Part shown: one piece after another, positions 26,224 to 35,152 of the stretch
How positions within the stretch are numbered: position 1 is the stretch's first letter
Layout: each line of letters starts with the position of its first letter
From: Agrobacterium sp. RAC06
GTDB lineage: Bacteria > Pseudomonadota > Alphaproteobacteria > Rhizobiales > Rhizobiaceae
Length of the DNA: 64,000 bases
NCBI RefSeq assembly: GCF_001713475.1
Contig: NZ_CP016499.1
Coordinates: forward strand, 4,527,501 to 4,591,500
Direction of reading: 5' to 3'
The notes under the pieces: model-generated
The model's database searches: none
What the model was told of the DNA's origin: nothing
What the model saw: the letters and a program-made list of their open reading frames with translations, nothing else
Program-made: the position numbers and the translations under genes

Positions 26224-28605
26224 TCAGCCTGCGGACACCTTTGGCAGGTTGGTCGGGGCGGACAGGGCGAGTTCGATCAGCTTCGGCAGCGGCTGCGGAC
26301 GGGCGAAGTGGTAGCCCTGGCCATAGTCGACACCGAATTCTTCCAGAATGCGGCGCTGTTCATCCGTCTCGATGCCTTCGGCGACGACAGTGCATTCCAT
26401 CTTGTGGGAGATGGCGGTTATGCCTTCGACGAGCATGCGGCTCTTGTGGCGGAGTTCGGGTTCGTCCTCGGTCAGCGATCGGATGAAGGACTGGTCGATC
26501 TTCACGATGTCGACGGGGAAGCGGTTGAGATAACTCAACGAAGAATAGCCCGTGCCGAAGTCGTCGAGCGCGAGACGATAACCATAGCGGTTGAACTCAT
26601 CGAGGATGGTGCGGATCTGCGGATTGTCGTGCAGCAGCGTCGCTTCGGTGATCTCGATGACAATCCGGCGCGGTTCAATGCCGAAATGGGCGGTGAGGGC
26701 TGCCAGCCTTACCGGCAGTGATGCATCGAACTGCAACGGCGAGAAGTTGACGGCGAGATAGGCCTCGTGGTTGCCGGTGGCCGCACTCAGGCGGGCAAGG
26801 TTGGAAAGAGCCTTCTCAAGCACATGGCCGCCGAGGCGGCTGATCGCGCCGGTTTCCTCGGCTACACCGATGATTTCTGCCGGTGGCACAACCCCGCGCT
26901 GCGGGTGGACGAGGCGCATCAAGGCTTCATAGCCGACCGTCCGGCCACTCTCGATCTCGACGATCGGCTGGAAGAAGGCATCGAACCAGTCTTCCTTCAG
27001 ACCTTCCTCGATGTCATGTTCGATTTCGGCACGGCGGCGGGTGTGATCCTGGATCTGCGGGTCGTAGAGCTGCGCGCCATTCTTGCCGTCGCGCTTCTTG
27101 CTGTACATCGCCATGTCGGATTTCTGCAGCAATTCGGTGGCATTGGCGGCATGGCGCGGATAAAGGGCGATGCCGATGCTGGCGCTCAAGCGCACGGTCG
27201 AGCCCTCGATCGACATGGGGTCGACGAAGATGTTGCAGAGTGCACGGCTGATCGCGGTCGCTGCGTCCTCGATCGCGACACCACGCAACAGGATGGCAAA
27301 TTCGTCACCGCCCAGCCTTGCGGCGATCGCGCCCTTCGGAAGCTGTTCCTGCATGCGCTCCACGAAGCGGCACAGCACGAGGTCGCCGGCCTGGTGGCCG
27401 AGATTGTCGTTGATCCACTTGAAGCGGTCGAGATCGACGAAAATGCAGGCGAGTTCTTCGCCCGCGGCGTCCGTGGCGACGATCTCGCTGTCGAGGGCTG
27501 TTTCAAAGCCCTTGCGATTGCGTAGGCCGGTCAGATGGTCGGTGATCGCCTGGCGATGGTTGCGCTCCTCGGACTGCTTCAGCGCCGTTACATCGGTCAT
27601 GACCGACAGGGAGAGGTCTTCCTCGGCGCCCTCGATCTTGCGGCTTGCTTCGGCGATGAGGACGTCCATCACGATGCCGTCGGCGCAGACGAACTGGGTC
27701 GTCGCTTCCAGCACGTCGGCGATGGAGCGCGTCTTCTTGCGCTCCAGATAGGCGGCGCGGGCGTCGGTCGGCACCAGCTCGATGAAGCGGCGACCGACGA
27801 TCTGGTGGCGCTGGTAGCCGGTGGCGACGAGCCAGTAATCGCTGACGCCGGTAATGCGATCTTCTTCATCGAGGGAAAACAGCATAGCCGGCGTGGTATT
27901 GTAGATGTCGGTCGAACGACGATGGGCGAGCCGCAATTCGTCTTCTTCCTGCTCGAGCTTTATCTGCATGGCGTTGAAGCTGCGGGCGAGCCGGCCGATT
28001 TCGTCGTTGGACTGCCAGTCCACATGGTGACGGGAGCCCAGGCGGCGGGTCGCCTCGATCGCAGCGGTGAGCTTGAGCAGCGGCTTCATGACCATCAGAC
28101 GGTTGCCGATGATGGCCGCGCCGACGACACAGAGGACTGCCAGCATGAAGATGCCGATCAGCATGACCTCTGCCTGGCGCAGCGAGGAGAAGATGTCGAT
28201 CCGGCTGTAATAGATGGTGATGGTGCCGACCAGCTTGGGGCCTTCGACCGCCTGGTAGAAAATCTCGCGGGTGATCGATTCCAGGCCGTTTTTCGGCCAT
28301 TTCGGCAGTGCGGGCATGGAGACGGCAATGCCGCCCGAGACGTCCTTGACGTTGACGCGGCTAACAGGGCCGTTCGAGACGATGGTGGCGGTGATCTGTT
28401 CGACGCTTTCCTGGTCGAAGTCCCAGAGCGGCTTGGCGAGCGCCTGCGCATTCGCGGCGAGCAGGATGTCGAGGTTCTGCTGCAATTCGTCGGAGGCGCG
28501 TTCCGTCGCCAGCCACAGGAACAACGCGAAGAGCGGCACGACGAGGATAAAAATCGTCGTTCCCACGATCGCCAGGAAGCGGCTCTCCACCGAACGGGTC
28601 ATCAA
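26224..28605 (-). CDS. Membrane GGDEF-EAL protein (c-di-GMP cyclase/phosphodiesterase)
   Basis: A 793-residue inner-membrane signalling protein. TM1 at about 9-33, a periplasmic sensor of ~125 residues, TM2 at about 158-180, HAMP (~180-235), a PAS domain (~240-360), GGDEF (~370-530), and EAL (~545-790). The cyclase motif LGGDEFAI is intact and no RxxD inhibitory site is seen before it. The EAL domain keeps YEALMR, AVNFSP, EITE, DDFGTGYSSL, VKIDQSF and VVAEGIET, so phosphodiesterase activity is likely. It shares a transcript with a downstream solute-binding protein. Net output, synthesis or breakdown, cannot be told from sequence. Confidence 0.92.
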   Translation of the reverse strand: MMTRSVESRFLAIVGTTIFILVVPLFALFLWLATERASDELQQNLDILLAANAQALAKPLWDFDQESVEQITATIVSNGPVSRVNVKDVSGGIAVSMPALPKWPKNGLESITREIFYQAVEGPKLVGTITIYYSRIDIFSSLRQAEVMLIGIFMLAVLCVVGAAIIGNRLMVMKPLLKLTAAIEATRRLGSRHHVDWQSNDEIGRLARSFNAMQIKLEQEEDELRLAHRRSTDIYNTTPAMLFSLDEEDRITGVSDYWLVATGYQRHQIVGRRFIELVPTDARAAYLERKKTRSIADVLEATTQFVCADGIVMDVLIAEASRKIEGAEEDLSLSVMTDVTALKQSEERNHRQAITDHLTGLRNRKGFETALDSEIVATDAAGEELACIFVDLDRFKWINDNLGHQAGDLVLCRFVERMQEQLPKGAIAARLGGDEFAILLRGVAIEDAATAISRALCNIFVDPMSIEGSTVRLSASIGIALYPRHAANATELLQKSDMAMYSKKRDGKNGAQLYDPQIQDHTRRRAEIEHDIEEGLKEDWFDAFFQPIVEIESGRTVGYEALMRLVHPQRGVVPPAEIIGVAEETGAISRLGGHVLEKALSNLARLSAATGNHEAYLAVNFSPLQFDASLPVRLAALTAHFGIEPRRIVIEITEATLLHDNPQIRTILDEFNRYGYRLALDDFGTGYSSLSYLNRFPVDIVKIDQSFIRSLTEDEPELRHKSRMLVEGITAISHKMECTVVAEGIETDEQRRILEEFGVDYGQGYHFARPQPLPKLIELALSAPTNLPKVSAG

Positions 28606-28756
28606 CGGTCCGCCTCAAGCGGCGCGGGATGATGCGGCATGCTGCTCAGTGCTCCCTCACGCAATGATTGAGAGGCGGAGCGTTTCACGAAATACTTTAA
28701 ACTTGCCTAAAGAGAAATAGTGGGATTCGAGTCTCTTCTACTGCCGCGCGTAAGCA

Positions 28757-28788
28757 ACAAAAAAAGCCCACCCCGCAAAGGGTGGGCT
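28757..28788 (-). terminator. Terminator after rplY
   Basis: AGCCCACCC pairs with GGGTGGGCT over a 6-nt loop. Read leftward, it is followed by a run of T. It ends the rplY transcript before the GGDEF-EAL gene, so the latter has its own promoter in 28606-28756. Confidence 0.88.
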
Positions 28789-28813
28789 CAATTCGTCAAA
28801 TGGATCAGATCGA

Positions 28814-29413
28814 TCAGGCTTCAGCCGAACCTTCTTCTTCCATGCCGCCAGCCGGAGCAACGATCGTAGCGATCGTGAAGTCGCGGTCGGCGATTACAGG
28901 CGTCACGCCCTTCGGCAGCTTGACGGCCGAGATGTGGATCGCATCGCCGACCTTGAGGCCAGCGAGGTCAACAGTGATCGCTTCCGGGATGTCCGAAGCG
29001 GGGCAGTGCAGTTCAACTTCGTGGCGAACGATGTTGAGAACGGCGCCGGTCTTGATGGCGGACTTCTCTTCGTTGATGAAGTGAACCGGGACCTGAACCG
29101 AAACCTGGCTGTTTGCCGAGACGCGCAGGAAGTCGACATGCATCGTGAAATCACGAACGACGTCGAGCTGGTAGTCCTTCGGCAGAACGCGGATCTTTTC
29201 GCCATTGACTTCAATGACGGCGACGGTGGTCATGAAACCGCCGGCGTGGATGCGCTTGGTGATCTCGTTCGTGTTGATCGAGATCGCAATCGGGGCCTGC
29301 TTGTCACCGTAGATGACAGCCGGGATGAGACCGTTGCGGCGAAGTTCGCGGGAGGACCCCTTACCTACCCGTTCGCGTGCTACGGCCTTGAGCTCGTAAG
29401 AAGCGTGGCTCAT
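28814..29413 (-). CDS. rplY: 50S ribosomal protein L25 (Ctc form)
   Basis: A 199-residue L25/Ctc protein that binds 5S rRNA. The start at ATG 29413 ([17 protein letters not shown]) is the conserved alphaproteobacterial N-terminus; the longer upstream frame is not coding. Residues 1-93 make the RNA-binding domain ([18 protein letters not shown]), and the rest is the TL5-type C-terminal domain ending in an acidic tail. It is normally immediately upstream of pth; in this window 3.4 kb holding two signalling genes separates them. Confidence 0.95.
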   Translation of the reverse strand: MSHASYELKAVARERVGKGSSRELRRNGLIPAVIYGDKQAPIAISINTNEITKRIHAGGFMTTVAVIEVNGEKIRVLPKDYQLDVVRDFTMHVDFLRVSANSQVSVQVPVHFINEEKSAIKTGAVLNIVRHEVELHCPASDIPEAITVDLAGLKVGDAIHISAVKLPKGVTPVIADRDFTIATIVAPAGGMEEEGSAEA

Positions 29414-29708
29414 GGCTTTACCTTTCAAGTTACTGGAGAGCCCTGGCGACGCATCTTGGTCATGCCAGAACCGGAGACCGTTGCCGGTCCCATCCACATT
29501 GCCTCCAAGGGTGTCTGTGCGGATCGGGCGCCTATAGACCAGATGCAGTGGAATAGCAAGGTTGTGCGGGAGAAACCGCCGCATAACGCGCTTGTGACCC
29601 GGCTGCTCGCCAACGGGGCGTGAAACAGAGTCTGGTAACCATGCGCGGTGAGCATTTTGAAATTGACCACTGCTAGGTTTGGCCGTCAATTCAAACTGGT
29701 TCTTGCCC

Positions 29709-31793
29709 ATGCTCGCCGTTCTAACCTGCATTGCTGTCGATCACGACCCGGTTTCACTGATCGCCGCTGTTCTTATCTGCGTGTTGGGATCGCTTCTCAC
29801 AATGCGCCTCTTCAGCCGCGTCCGCAGTACGCGGGGTCCGGTGCGTGCGAGCTGGATTGCACTGACGTCCATTATTGGCGGTTCATCCATCTGGACCACA
29901 CATTTCGTTGCCATGATGGGCTATGAGGCCGATGCCCTTGCCGGCTATGAGCCGACCGCGACGCTGCTTTCGCTGATGCTCGCCATCGTGATTACGGGCA
30001 TGGGTCTCTTCATTGCCGCCGTGACCACGCGCAGCTTCCTCATCGAAGCCGGTGGAGCGCTCGTCGGTGCGGGCATTGCATCGATGCATTATGTCGGCAT
30101 GTCTGGCTATCAGGTTCAGGCGGATCTGCATTGGAACATGAACTATGTCTGGGCGTCTCTCGTGGCAGCAGGACTGTTCGGCGCCCTGGCCACCAATCGC
30201 GTGGCTCGGCCCGTCACGCGATTCTGCCGTTATGGCGGTGGCGCCGCACTCGTGCTGGCCATTGCGTCGACGCACTTCATCGGCATGACAGCGTTGACCG
30301 TCGAGCCGAATTTTGGTGCTTCGTTGCCGGTGAACATGCTGCCCGAAAGCGTGATGACGGTGGTGCTTATCTTCGTCACGCTGTTGATCCTGGTGATCGG
30401 CGCGATGACCTATGTCATAGACCGGCAATCGAACCGCTCGGCGGTCGAGCGCTATCGCCAGCTGTCGCTGCATGATGCGCTCACCGGCTTGCCGAACCGC
30501 ATGGCATTCATGGAGCGTCTCGGACATCTCATGGATCGCCCGGCTGCGCGCAACGATCGCATCTACATCTTCTCCTTCGATCTCGACCGTTTCAAGGAGA
30601 TCAATGACGTGCACGGTCACGCGGCAGGTGACCACGTGCTGCGCGTGGTTGCCGAGCGCATGTCGGAGAGCCTGAAACCGGGTGAATTCGTGGCCCGCAT
30701 CGGAGGGGATGAATTCATCGCGGTCAGTCCGCGGTTGTTCACCGCGGGAGCTGCCGAGGCCTTTGCACGGAGCATCATTTCCGAACTGGTGTCGCCGATC
30801 CAATGGAAGGGGCTGACACTGTCCGTCGGGACAAGCATCGGGATTACCACCTTCCCGGACGGCGCCGATGACATCGACGACCTCATGGCGCAGGCGGATA
30901 TTGCCATGTATCGCGCAAAGTCGGCCGGCTCGAACAATGTCTGCTTCTACGACAAGTCCATGGACCAGGCCGCTCGCGAGCGGAGCGCGCTCGCGATGGA
31001 CATGCGGGCCGGCTTCCTGCGCAACGAGTTTCAGCTCTATTTCCAGAAGCAGAACGACACGCAGACCGGCGAGGTGGTCGGTTTCGAGGTTCTGTTGCGC
31101 TGGTCTCATCCCACACGGGGCATGGTTCCGCCGTCCGAATTTATTCCGATCGCGGAGCGGACAGGATTCATCGGCGAGCTCGGTGACTGGGTGCTGCGTC
31201 AGGCCTGCCTGGAAGCCGTGCAGTGGCGCAACCCGCTCAAGATCGCCGTGAATGTTGCGCCCAAGCAGCTGGCCAATTCAGCGCTGCCCGAGCGGGTGCG
31301 CGAAATTCTCGATGAGTCGGGTCTCGATCCGGCGCGCCTCGAACTGGAGATCACCGAGTCCGGGATCATTGATGATCAGCAGCATGCACTGCATATCATC
31401 CGCCAGCTGAAGGCGATTGGTGTCAACATTGCCATGGATGACTACGGCACTGGGTATTCTTCGCTTTCGACGCTGCAGCTTTTCCCCTTCGACAAGATCA
31501 AGATCGACCGGGGCTTCATCGACAGCGTCGTGGAGAACCGCCAGTCGGCCGCCATCGTCCGCTCGACGCTCATTCTGGCCCAGAGCCTCGACATTCCCGT
31601 GCTGGCAGAAGGCGTCGAGAATGCGGAGCATCTGCGCTTCCTCCAGCAGGAGGGGTGTCAGCAGGTTCAGGGCTTCCTGTATGGCAAACCGCAGCCGCTC
31701 TCGGAACTGCAGGATATCGTCAATCCTGCGCTGTCCTCGGTGCCGAGCGGGGAGCCTCTCAAGTCTGGCGGCGCTGCCGATATGGCGGCCTGA
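29709..31793 (+). CDS. MHYT-GGDEF-EAL membrane signalling protein
   Basis: About 694 residues. Start is uncertain: ATG 29709 gives [13 protein letters not shown], close to the usual MHYT start, but has no clear ribosome site; TTG 29679 would add 10 residues. Seven membrane helices carry MHYT-type motifs ([30 protein letters not shown]), thought to bind copper or sense gases. GGDEF is intact ([10 protein letters not shown]), without an RxxD I-site. The EAL motif reads FEVLLR (EVL), with [28 protein letters not shown] and LAEGVEN all present, so phosphodiesterase activity is likely. It is divergent from rplY. Confidence 0.9.
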   Translation: MLAVLTCIAVDHDPVSLIAAVLICVLGSLLTMRLFSRVRSTRGPVRASWIALTSIIGGSSIWTTHFVAMMGYEADALAGYEPTATLLSLMLAIVITGMGLFIAAVTTRSFLIEAGGALVGAGIASMHYVGMSGYQVQADLHWNMNYVWASLVAAGLFGALATNRVARPVTRFCRYGGGAALVLAIASTHFIGMTALTVEPNFGASLPVNMLPESVMTVVLIFVTLLILVIGAMTYVIDRQSNRSAVERYRQLSLHDALTGLPNRMAFMERLGHLMDRPAARNDRIYIFSFDLDRFKEINDVHGHAAGDHVLRVVAERMSESLKPGEFVARIGGDEFIAVSPRLFTAGAAEAFARSIISELVSPIQWKGLTLSVGTSIGITTFPDGADDIDDLMAQADIAMYRAKSAGSNNVCFYDKSMDQAARERSALAMDMRAGFLRNEFQLYFQKQNDTQTGEVVGFEVLLRWSHPTRGMVPPSEFIPIAERTGFIGELGDWVLRQACLEAVQWRNPLKIAVNVAPKQLANSALPERVREILDESGLDPARLELEITESGIIDDQQHALHIIRQLKAIGVNIAMDDYGTGYSSLSTLQLFPFDKIKIDRGFIDSVVENRQSAAIVRSTLILAQSLDIPVLAEGVENAEHLRFLQQEGCQQVQGFLYGKPQPLSELQDIVNPALSSVPSGEPLKSGGAADMAA

Positions 31794-31820
31794 GCGCCCG
31801 AAATAGACGCATTTTGAAAG

Positions 31821-31838
31821 TGTCGCAGATTTGCGCCA
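31821..31838. promoter_or_regulatory. Inverted repeat TGTCGCA-N4-TGCGCCA before the GAF-Fis regulator gene
   Basis: The 18-bp site TGTCGCAGATTTGCGCCA matches an inverted repeat at 6 of 7 positions. It lies about 100 nt before the regulator start; a related site precedes the aldehyde dehydrogenase gene. Confidence 0.6.
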
Positions 31839-31939
31839 TTCCGGGCGACGAAATGTTGGCTGATCATTTGCCGGTTACATGAGCGATTGCCTCTGGAGCC
31901 GGAAGGCGCATACTGCAGCCCGTGCTTTGGGAGGAGCAG

Positions 31940-32896
31940 ATGCGTCAGGATCTCAGACATTCCGAACTCGTGTATTCGACGGCGCAGAAGGCATCGGCCG
32001 CTGTGACCTCGCCGGTCGCTGCCTCGTGGAGCCGTTGCCTCAATCTTTACCACCTGCAACCCGAAGAGGCGCGCAAGCCGGTGCTGGTCGAAGAGGCGAT
32101 GTATCGCGAAGCGCGCGAGCGCATGGAGCGGCTGATCGGCAGCTCCGCCGACGAGGTGGACCGGCTCTATCAGTTGGTCGGAAAATCCGGCTGTTGCATC
32201 ATTCTCGCCGATCAGAACGGCATCGTGGTCGACCGGCGTGGTGCGCCCGGTGACGATGTCGAATTCCGTGCGCTGGGGCTCTGGCAGCAGACGCTGTGGA
32301 GCGAGGCGAGTGTCGGGACAAACGGGATCGGTACGGCGCTGGCCGACGAGCGTGCCGTCGTCATCCACCGCGACCAGCATTTCATGAGCGCCAATATCGG
32401 TCTGTCCTGCGCGACCGCGCCGATTCGCGACCATCTCGGCCGGCTAACGGCAGCACTCGATGTTTCCACCTGCCGCAACGATGTCTCGGACATGACGCTC
32501 GCAGTGCTTTCGCAGGCCGTGCGGGATGCCGCAGCCCGGGTCGAAAGCAATCTCTTCCGCCAGGCGTTTGCCGGCGCGCGGATCGTCATGGTGCCCCAGG
32601 CGAACTCCCTGTCCGCATTGATTGCGGTCGATGGGGACGACCTGATCCTCGGCGCGACCAAGGCGGCGCGTCTTGCCCTGAAGCTCGATGACGGGCCGAT
32701 CGCGCAGGGACTTCCGGCTGCCGATGCGCTGCGCGAGACGCGCGGCGAAGCGACCAGCGACCTCGAGGATGCCGAGCGGGCGGCTCTGCGCCGCGTGCTG
32801 TCACGTGCCAATGGCAACGTCTCACAAGCAGCCCAGATGCTCGGCATAAGCCGCGCGACACTGCATCGGAAGATGAAGCGCTTCCAGCTGCACTGA
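31940..32896 (+). CDS. GAF-Fis transcriptional activator (AcoR-like, no AAA+ domain)
   Basis: A 318-residue regulator; ATG 31940 has GGAGG 5 nt upstream, better than the GTG at 31922. Residues ~60-200 form a GAF-type sensor (GKSGCCIILADQNGIVVDRRG and SVGTNGIGTALAD), as in AcoR-type activators of acetoin/alcohol catabolism. The C-terminal 45 residues are a Fis helix-turn-helix (SRANGNVSQAAQMLGISRATLHRKMK). The sigma-54 AAA+ domain that AcoR carries between them is absent, so it should act with the housekeeping sigma factor. It lies directly upstream of an AldB-type aldehyde dehydrogenase, its probable target. Confidence 0.88.
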   Translation: MRQDLRHSELVYSTAQKASAAVTSPVAASWSRCLNLYHLQPEEARKPVLVEEAMYREARERMERLIGSSADEVDRLYQLVGKSGCCIILADQNGIVVDRRGAPGDDVEFRALGLWQQTLWSEASVGTNGIGTALADERAVVIHRDQHFMSANIGLSCATAPIRDHLGRLTAALDVSTCRNDVSDMTLAVLSQAVRDAAARVESNLFRQAFAGARIVMVPQANSLSALIAVDGDDLILGATKAARLALKLDDGPIAQGLPAADALRETRGEATSDLEDAERAALRRVLSRANGNVSQAAQMLGISRATLHRKMKRFQLH

Positions 32897-32908
32897 CGGG
32901 CCGATAGG

Positions 32909-32926
32909 TGTCGCATTCCTGAAACA
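32909..32926. promoter_or_regulatory. Inverted repeat TGTCGCA-N4-TGAAACA before the aldehyde dehydrogenase gene
   Basis: The 18-bp site TGTCGCATTCCTGAAACA has the same left half and same 4-nt spacer as the site at 31821, with 5 of 7 matches in the right half. It lies 107 nt before the dehydrogenase start. Confidence 0.58.
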
Positions 32927-33032
32927 CTGTGCGCTGCAGCACTGTTTCGCGCCACTATCTCCTGCGCCGGAACGCAGCAATCATCCTGCCATCAGGATCC
33001 GAGGAGGGGTCCTTTCACAGGGAGGATGACAG

Positions 33033-34547
33033 ATGAACATTCAGGTCCAGACGATTGCGGCTTCGCCGTTCAAGCTGAAATACGGCAACTTCATCGGCGG
33101 TGAATTCCGCGAGCCGGTCAATGGCCGCTACTTCGAGAACACGACGCCGGTGACCGGCGGCAAGCTCTGCGACATCGCCCGGTCCGATGAGCACGACATC
33201 AATCTGGCGCTCGATGCGGCCCATGCCGCCAAGGACAAATGGGGCCGGACGTCGTCGACGGAACGCTCCAACATCCTGATGAAGATCGCGCAGCGGATGG
33301 AGGATAACCTCGAACTTCTCGCCCGCGCCGAGACCTGGGACAATGGCAAGCCGCTGCGCGAGACCATGGCGGCCGATATTCCGCTCGCCATCGACCACTT
33401 CCGCTATTTCGCCTCCTGCATTCGCGCCCAGGAAGGCACGATCGGCGAGGTCGACCACGACACGATCGCCTACCACTTCCATGAGCCGCTCGGTGTCGTC
33501 GGTCAGATCATTCCGTGGAACTTCCCGATCCTGATGGCGGCTTGGAAGATGGCACCGGCGCTGGCTGCCGGAAACTGCGTCGTGCTGAAGCCTGCCGAGC
33601 AGACACCGGCTTCTATCCTCGTCTGGATCGAACTGGTTGGTGACCTTCTGCCGCCTGGTGTGCTCAATATCGTCAACGGCTTTGGCCTCGAAGCCGGCAA
33701 GCCGCTCGCGACCAGCCCTCGGATCGCCAAGATCGCCTTTACCGGTGAGACCTCAACCGGCCGGCTGATCATGCAATACGCATCGCAGAACCTGATCCCA
33801 GTGACGCTCGAACTCGGCGGCAAGTCGCCGAACATCTTCTTCGAAGACGTCATGCGCGAGGACGATGACTATCTCGACAAGGCGCTTGAAGGCTTTGCGA
33901 TGTTCGCGCTTAACCAGGGCGAGGTCTGCACATGCCCGAGCCGCGCTCTGGTGCATGAGAAGATCTATGACCGCTTCATGGAGAAGGCGCTGAAGCGCGT
34001 TGCGGCTATCCGCCAAGGTGACCCGCTCGACATGTCGACGATGATCGGTGCGCAGGCATCGTCCGAGCAGCTGGAAAAGATCCTGTCCTATATGGACATC
34101 GGTCGCCAGGAGGGCGCCGAAGTGCTGATCGGCGGCGAGCGCAACAATCTCGCAGGCGAACTGGCCGGCGGCTATTACGTCAAGCCGACCGTGTTCAAGG
34201 GCCATAACAAGATGCGCGTCTTCCAGGAGGAGATCTTCGGGCCTGTTGTCTCCGTCACCACCTTCAAGGACGAGGCGGAAGCGCTCGAAATCGCCAATGA
34301 CACGCTTTATGGCCTCGGTGCCGGCGTGTGGAGCCGCGATGCGAATACCTGCTACAACTTCGGCCGCAATATCCAGGCCGGTCGTGTGTGGACCAATTGC
34401 TATCATGCCTATCCGGCCCATGCGGCCTTCGGCGGCTACAAGCAGTCGGGCATCGGTCGCGAGACACACAAGATGATGCTCGACCATTACCAGCAGACCA
34501 AGAACATGCTGGTGTCCTACAGCCCGAAGGCACTCGGTTTCTTCTGA
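33033..34547 (+). CDS. Aldehyde dehydrogenase, AldB/AcoD type
   Basis: A 504-residue NAD(P)-dependent aldehyde dehydrogenase of normal length. Landmarks: cofactor region [14 protein letters not shown], the general-base segment [13 protein letters not shown], catalytic Cys in [13 protein letters not shown] (near residue 303), and [15 protein letters not shown] near the end. The double Cys (CTC) at the active site and the C-terminus [15 protein letters not shown] are typical of AldB/AcoD acetaldehyde dehydrogenases. It follows a GAF-Fis activator and precedes DUF779, a gene often beside aldB. A role in acetaldehyde or alcohol oxidation is likely. GGGAGGATG precedes the start. Confidence 0.92.
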   Translation: MNIQVQTIAASPFKLKYGNFIGGEFREPVNGRYFENTTPVTGGKLCDIARSDEHDINLALDAAHAAKDKWGRTSSTERSNILMKIAQRMEDNLELLARAETWDNGKPLRETMAADIPLAIDHFRYFASCIRAQEGTIGEVDHDTIAYHFHEPLGVVGQIIPWNFPILMAAWKMAPALAAGNCVVLKPAEQTPASILVWIELVGDLLPPGVLNIVNGFGLEAGKPLATSPRIAKIAFTGETSTGRLIMQYASQNLIPVTLELGGKSPNIFFEDVMREDDDYLDKALEGFAMFALNQGEVCTCPSRALVHEKIYDRFMEKALKRVAAIRQGDPLDMSTMIGAQASSEQLEKILSYMDIGRQEGAEVLIGGERNNLAGELAGGYYVKPTVFKGHNKMRVFQEEIFGPVVSVTTFKDEAEALEIANDTLYGLGAGVWSRDANTCYNFGRNIQAGRVWTNCYHAYPAHAAFGGYKQSGIGRETHKMMLDHYQQTKNMLVSYSPKALGFF

Positions 34548-34564
34548 TCCGCCGATCTTCGTGT

Positions 34565-34666
34565 CTGGAGGGGCTGCAAACGCTCATGTCCTGCGCTTCC
34601 GGTGCTCACGTACGTCAAGTACGTTCCGCTCCGGTTCTCGACCATGATCGTTTTCGCCTCCTCCAG
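34565..34666. repeat. 102-bp imperfect palindrome between aldehyde dehydrogenase and DUF779 genes
   Basis: Symmetric paired blocks CTGGAGG, AAACG, TCATG, CCGG and ACGTAC recur in reverse complement on either side of a 5-bp centre (GTCAA, 34614-34618). Roughly two thirds of positions pair. Length and design resemble the extragenic palindromic elements of rhizobia (for example the ~106-bp RIME type), but I cannot confirm membership. In RNA it would form a long hairpin between the two genes. Confidence 0.7.
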
Positions 34667-34713
34667 GCACGAACCTCGACAGGTTTAGTGACGAGTTCGT
34701 TGGAGGGATTATT

Positions 34714-35085
34714 GTGAACACCGATGCAGGTGAACCCCGCGTCATCGCGACCGAAGCCGCACTCGCGTTTCTCGCCGAGATCAAACAGGACCATCCAGAC
34801 ATTCTGTTCCACCAGTCCGGTGGATGCTGCGACGGGTCATCGCCTATGTGTTATCCGGCGAGCGACTACCGGGTCGGCGAAACGGATGTGAAGCTCGGCG
34901 AGATCGGCGGCGTGCCGTTCTACATCAGCGGCAGCCAGTATGCCGTCTGGGCGCATACCCAGCTGATCATCGACGTGGTGCCGGGGCGAGGGGGCATGTT
35001 CTCGCTCGACAATGGCCGTGAGCGGCGCTTTCTCACACGCTCGCGGCTGTTTTCCGGGGGCGATGCCTGCAGTCTTCCGATCTGA
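34714..35085 (+). CDS. DUF779 protein
   Basis: A 123-residue small protein starting at GTG 34714 (GGAGGG 6 nt before). The family marker is the Cys-rich segment HQSGGCCDGSSPMCYP near residue 35, followed by a beta-rich part (GVPFYISGSQYAVW) and the ending LTRSRLF. DUF779 proteins commonly accompany aldB-type aldehyde dehydrogenases in alcohol or aldehyde metabolism; the biochemical role is unknown. The cysteines suggest metal or thiol chemistry. The 102-bp palindrome precedes it. Confidence 0.85.
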   Translation: MNTDAGEPRVIATEAALAFLAEIKQDHPDILFHQSGGCCDGSSPMCYPASDYRVGETDVKLGEIGGVPFYISGSQYAVWAHTQLIIDVVPGRGGMFSLDNGRERRFLTRSRLFSGGDACSLPI

Positions 35086-35097
35086 AGTCTCTGCAGA

Positions 35098-35127
35098 CTA
35101 AAAACCCGCCGCTTGAGATCGGCGGGT
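35098..35127 (-). terminator. Terminator after chemoreceptor 3
   Basis: ACCCGCCG pairs with CGGCGGGT over an 8-nt loop. Read leftward it is followed by TTTTT, ending the leftward chemoreceptor transcript. Confidence 0.78.
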
Positions 35128-35152
35128 CAGGTTGGATTGCGGATGCAGGCGA

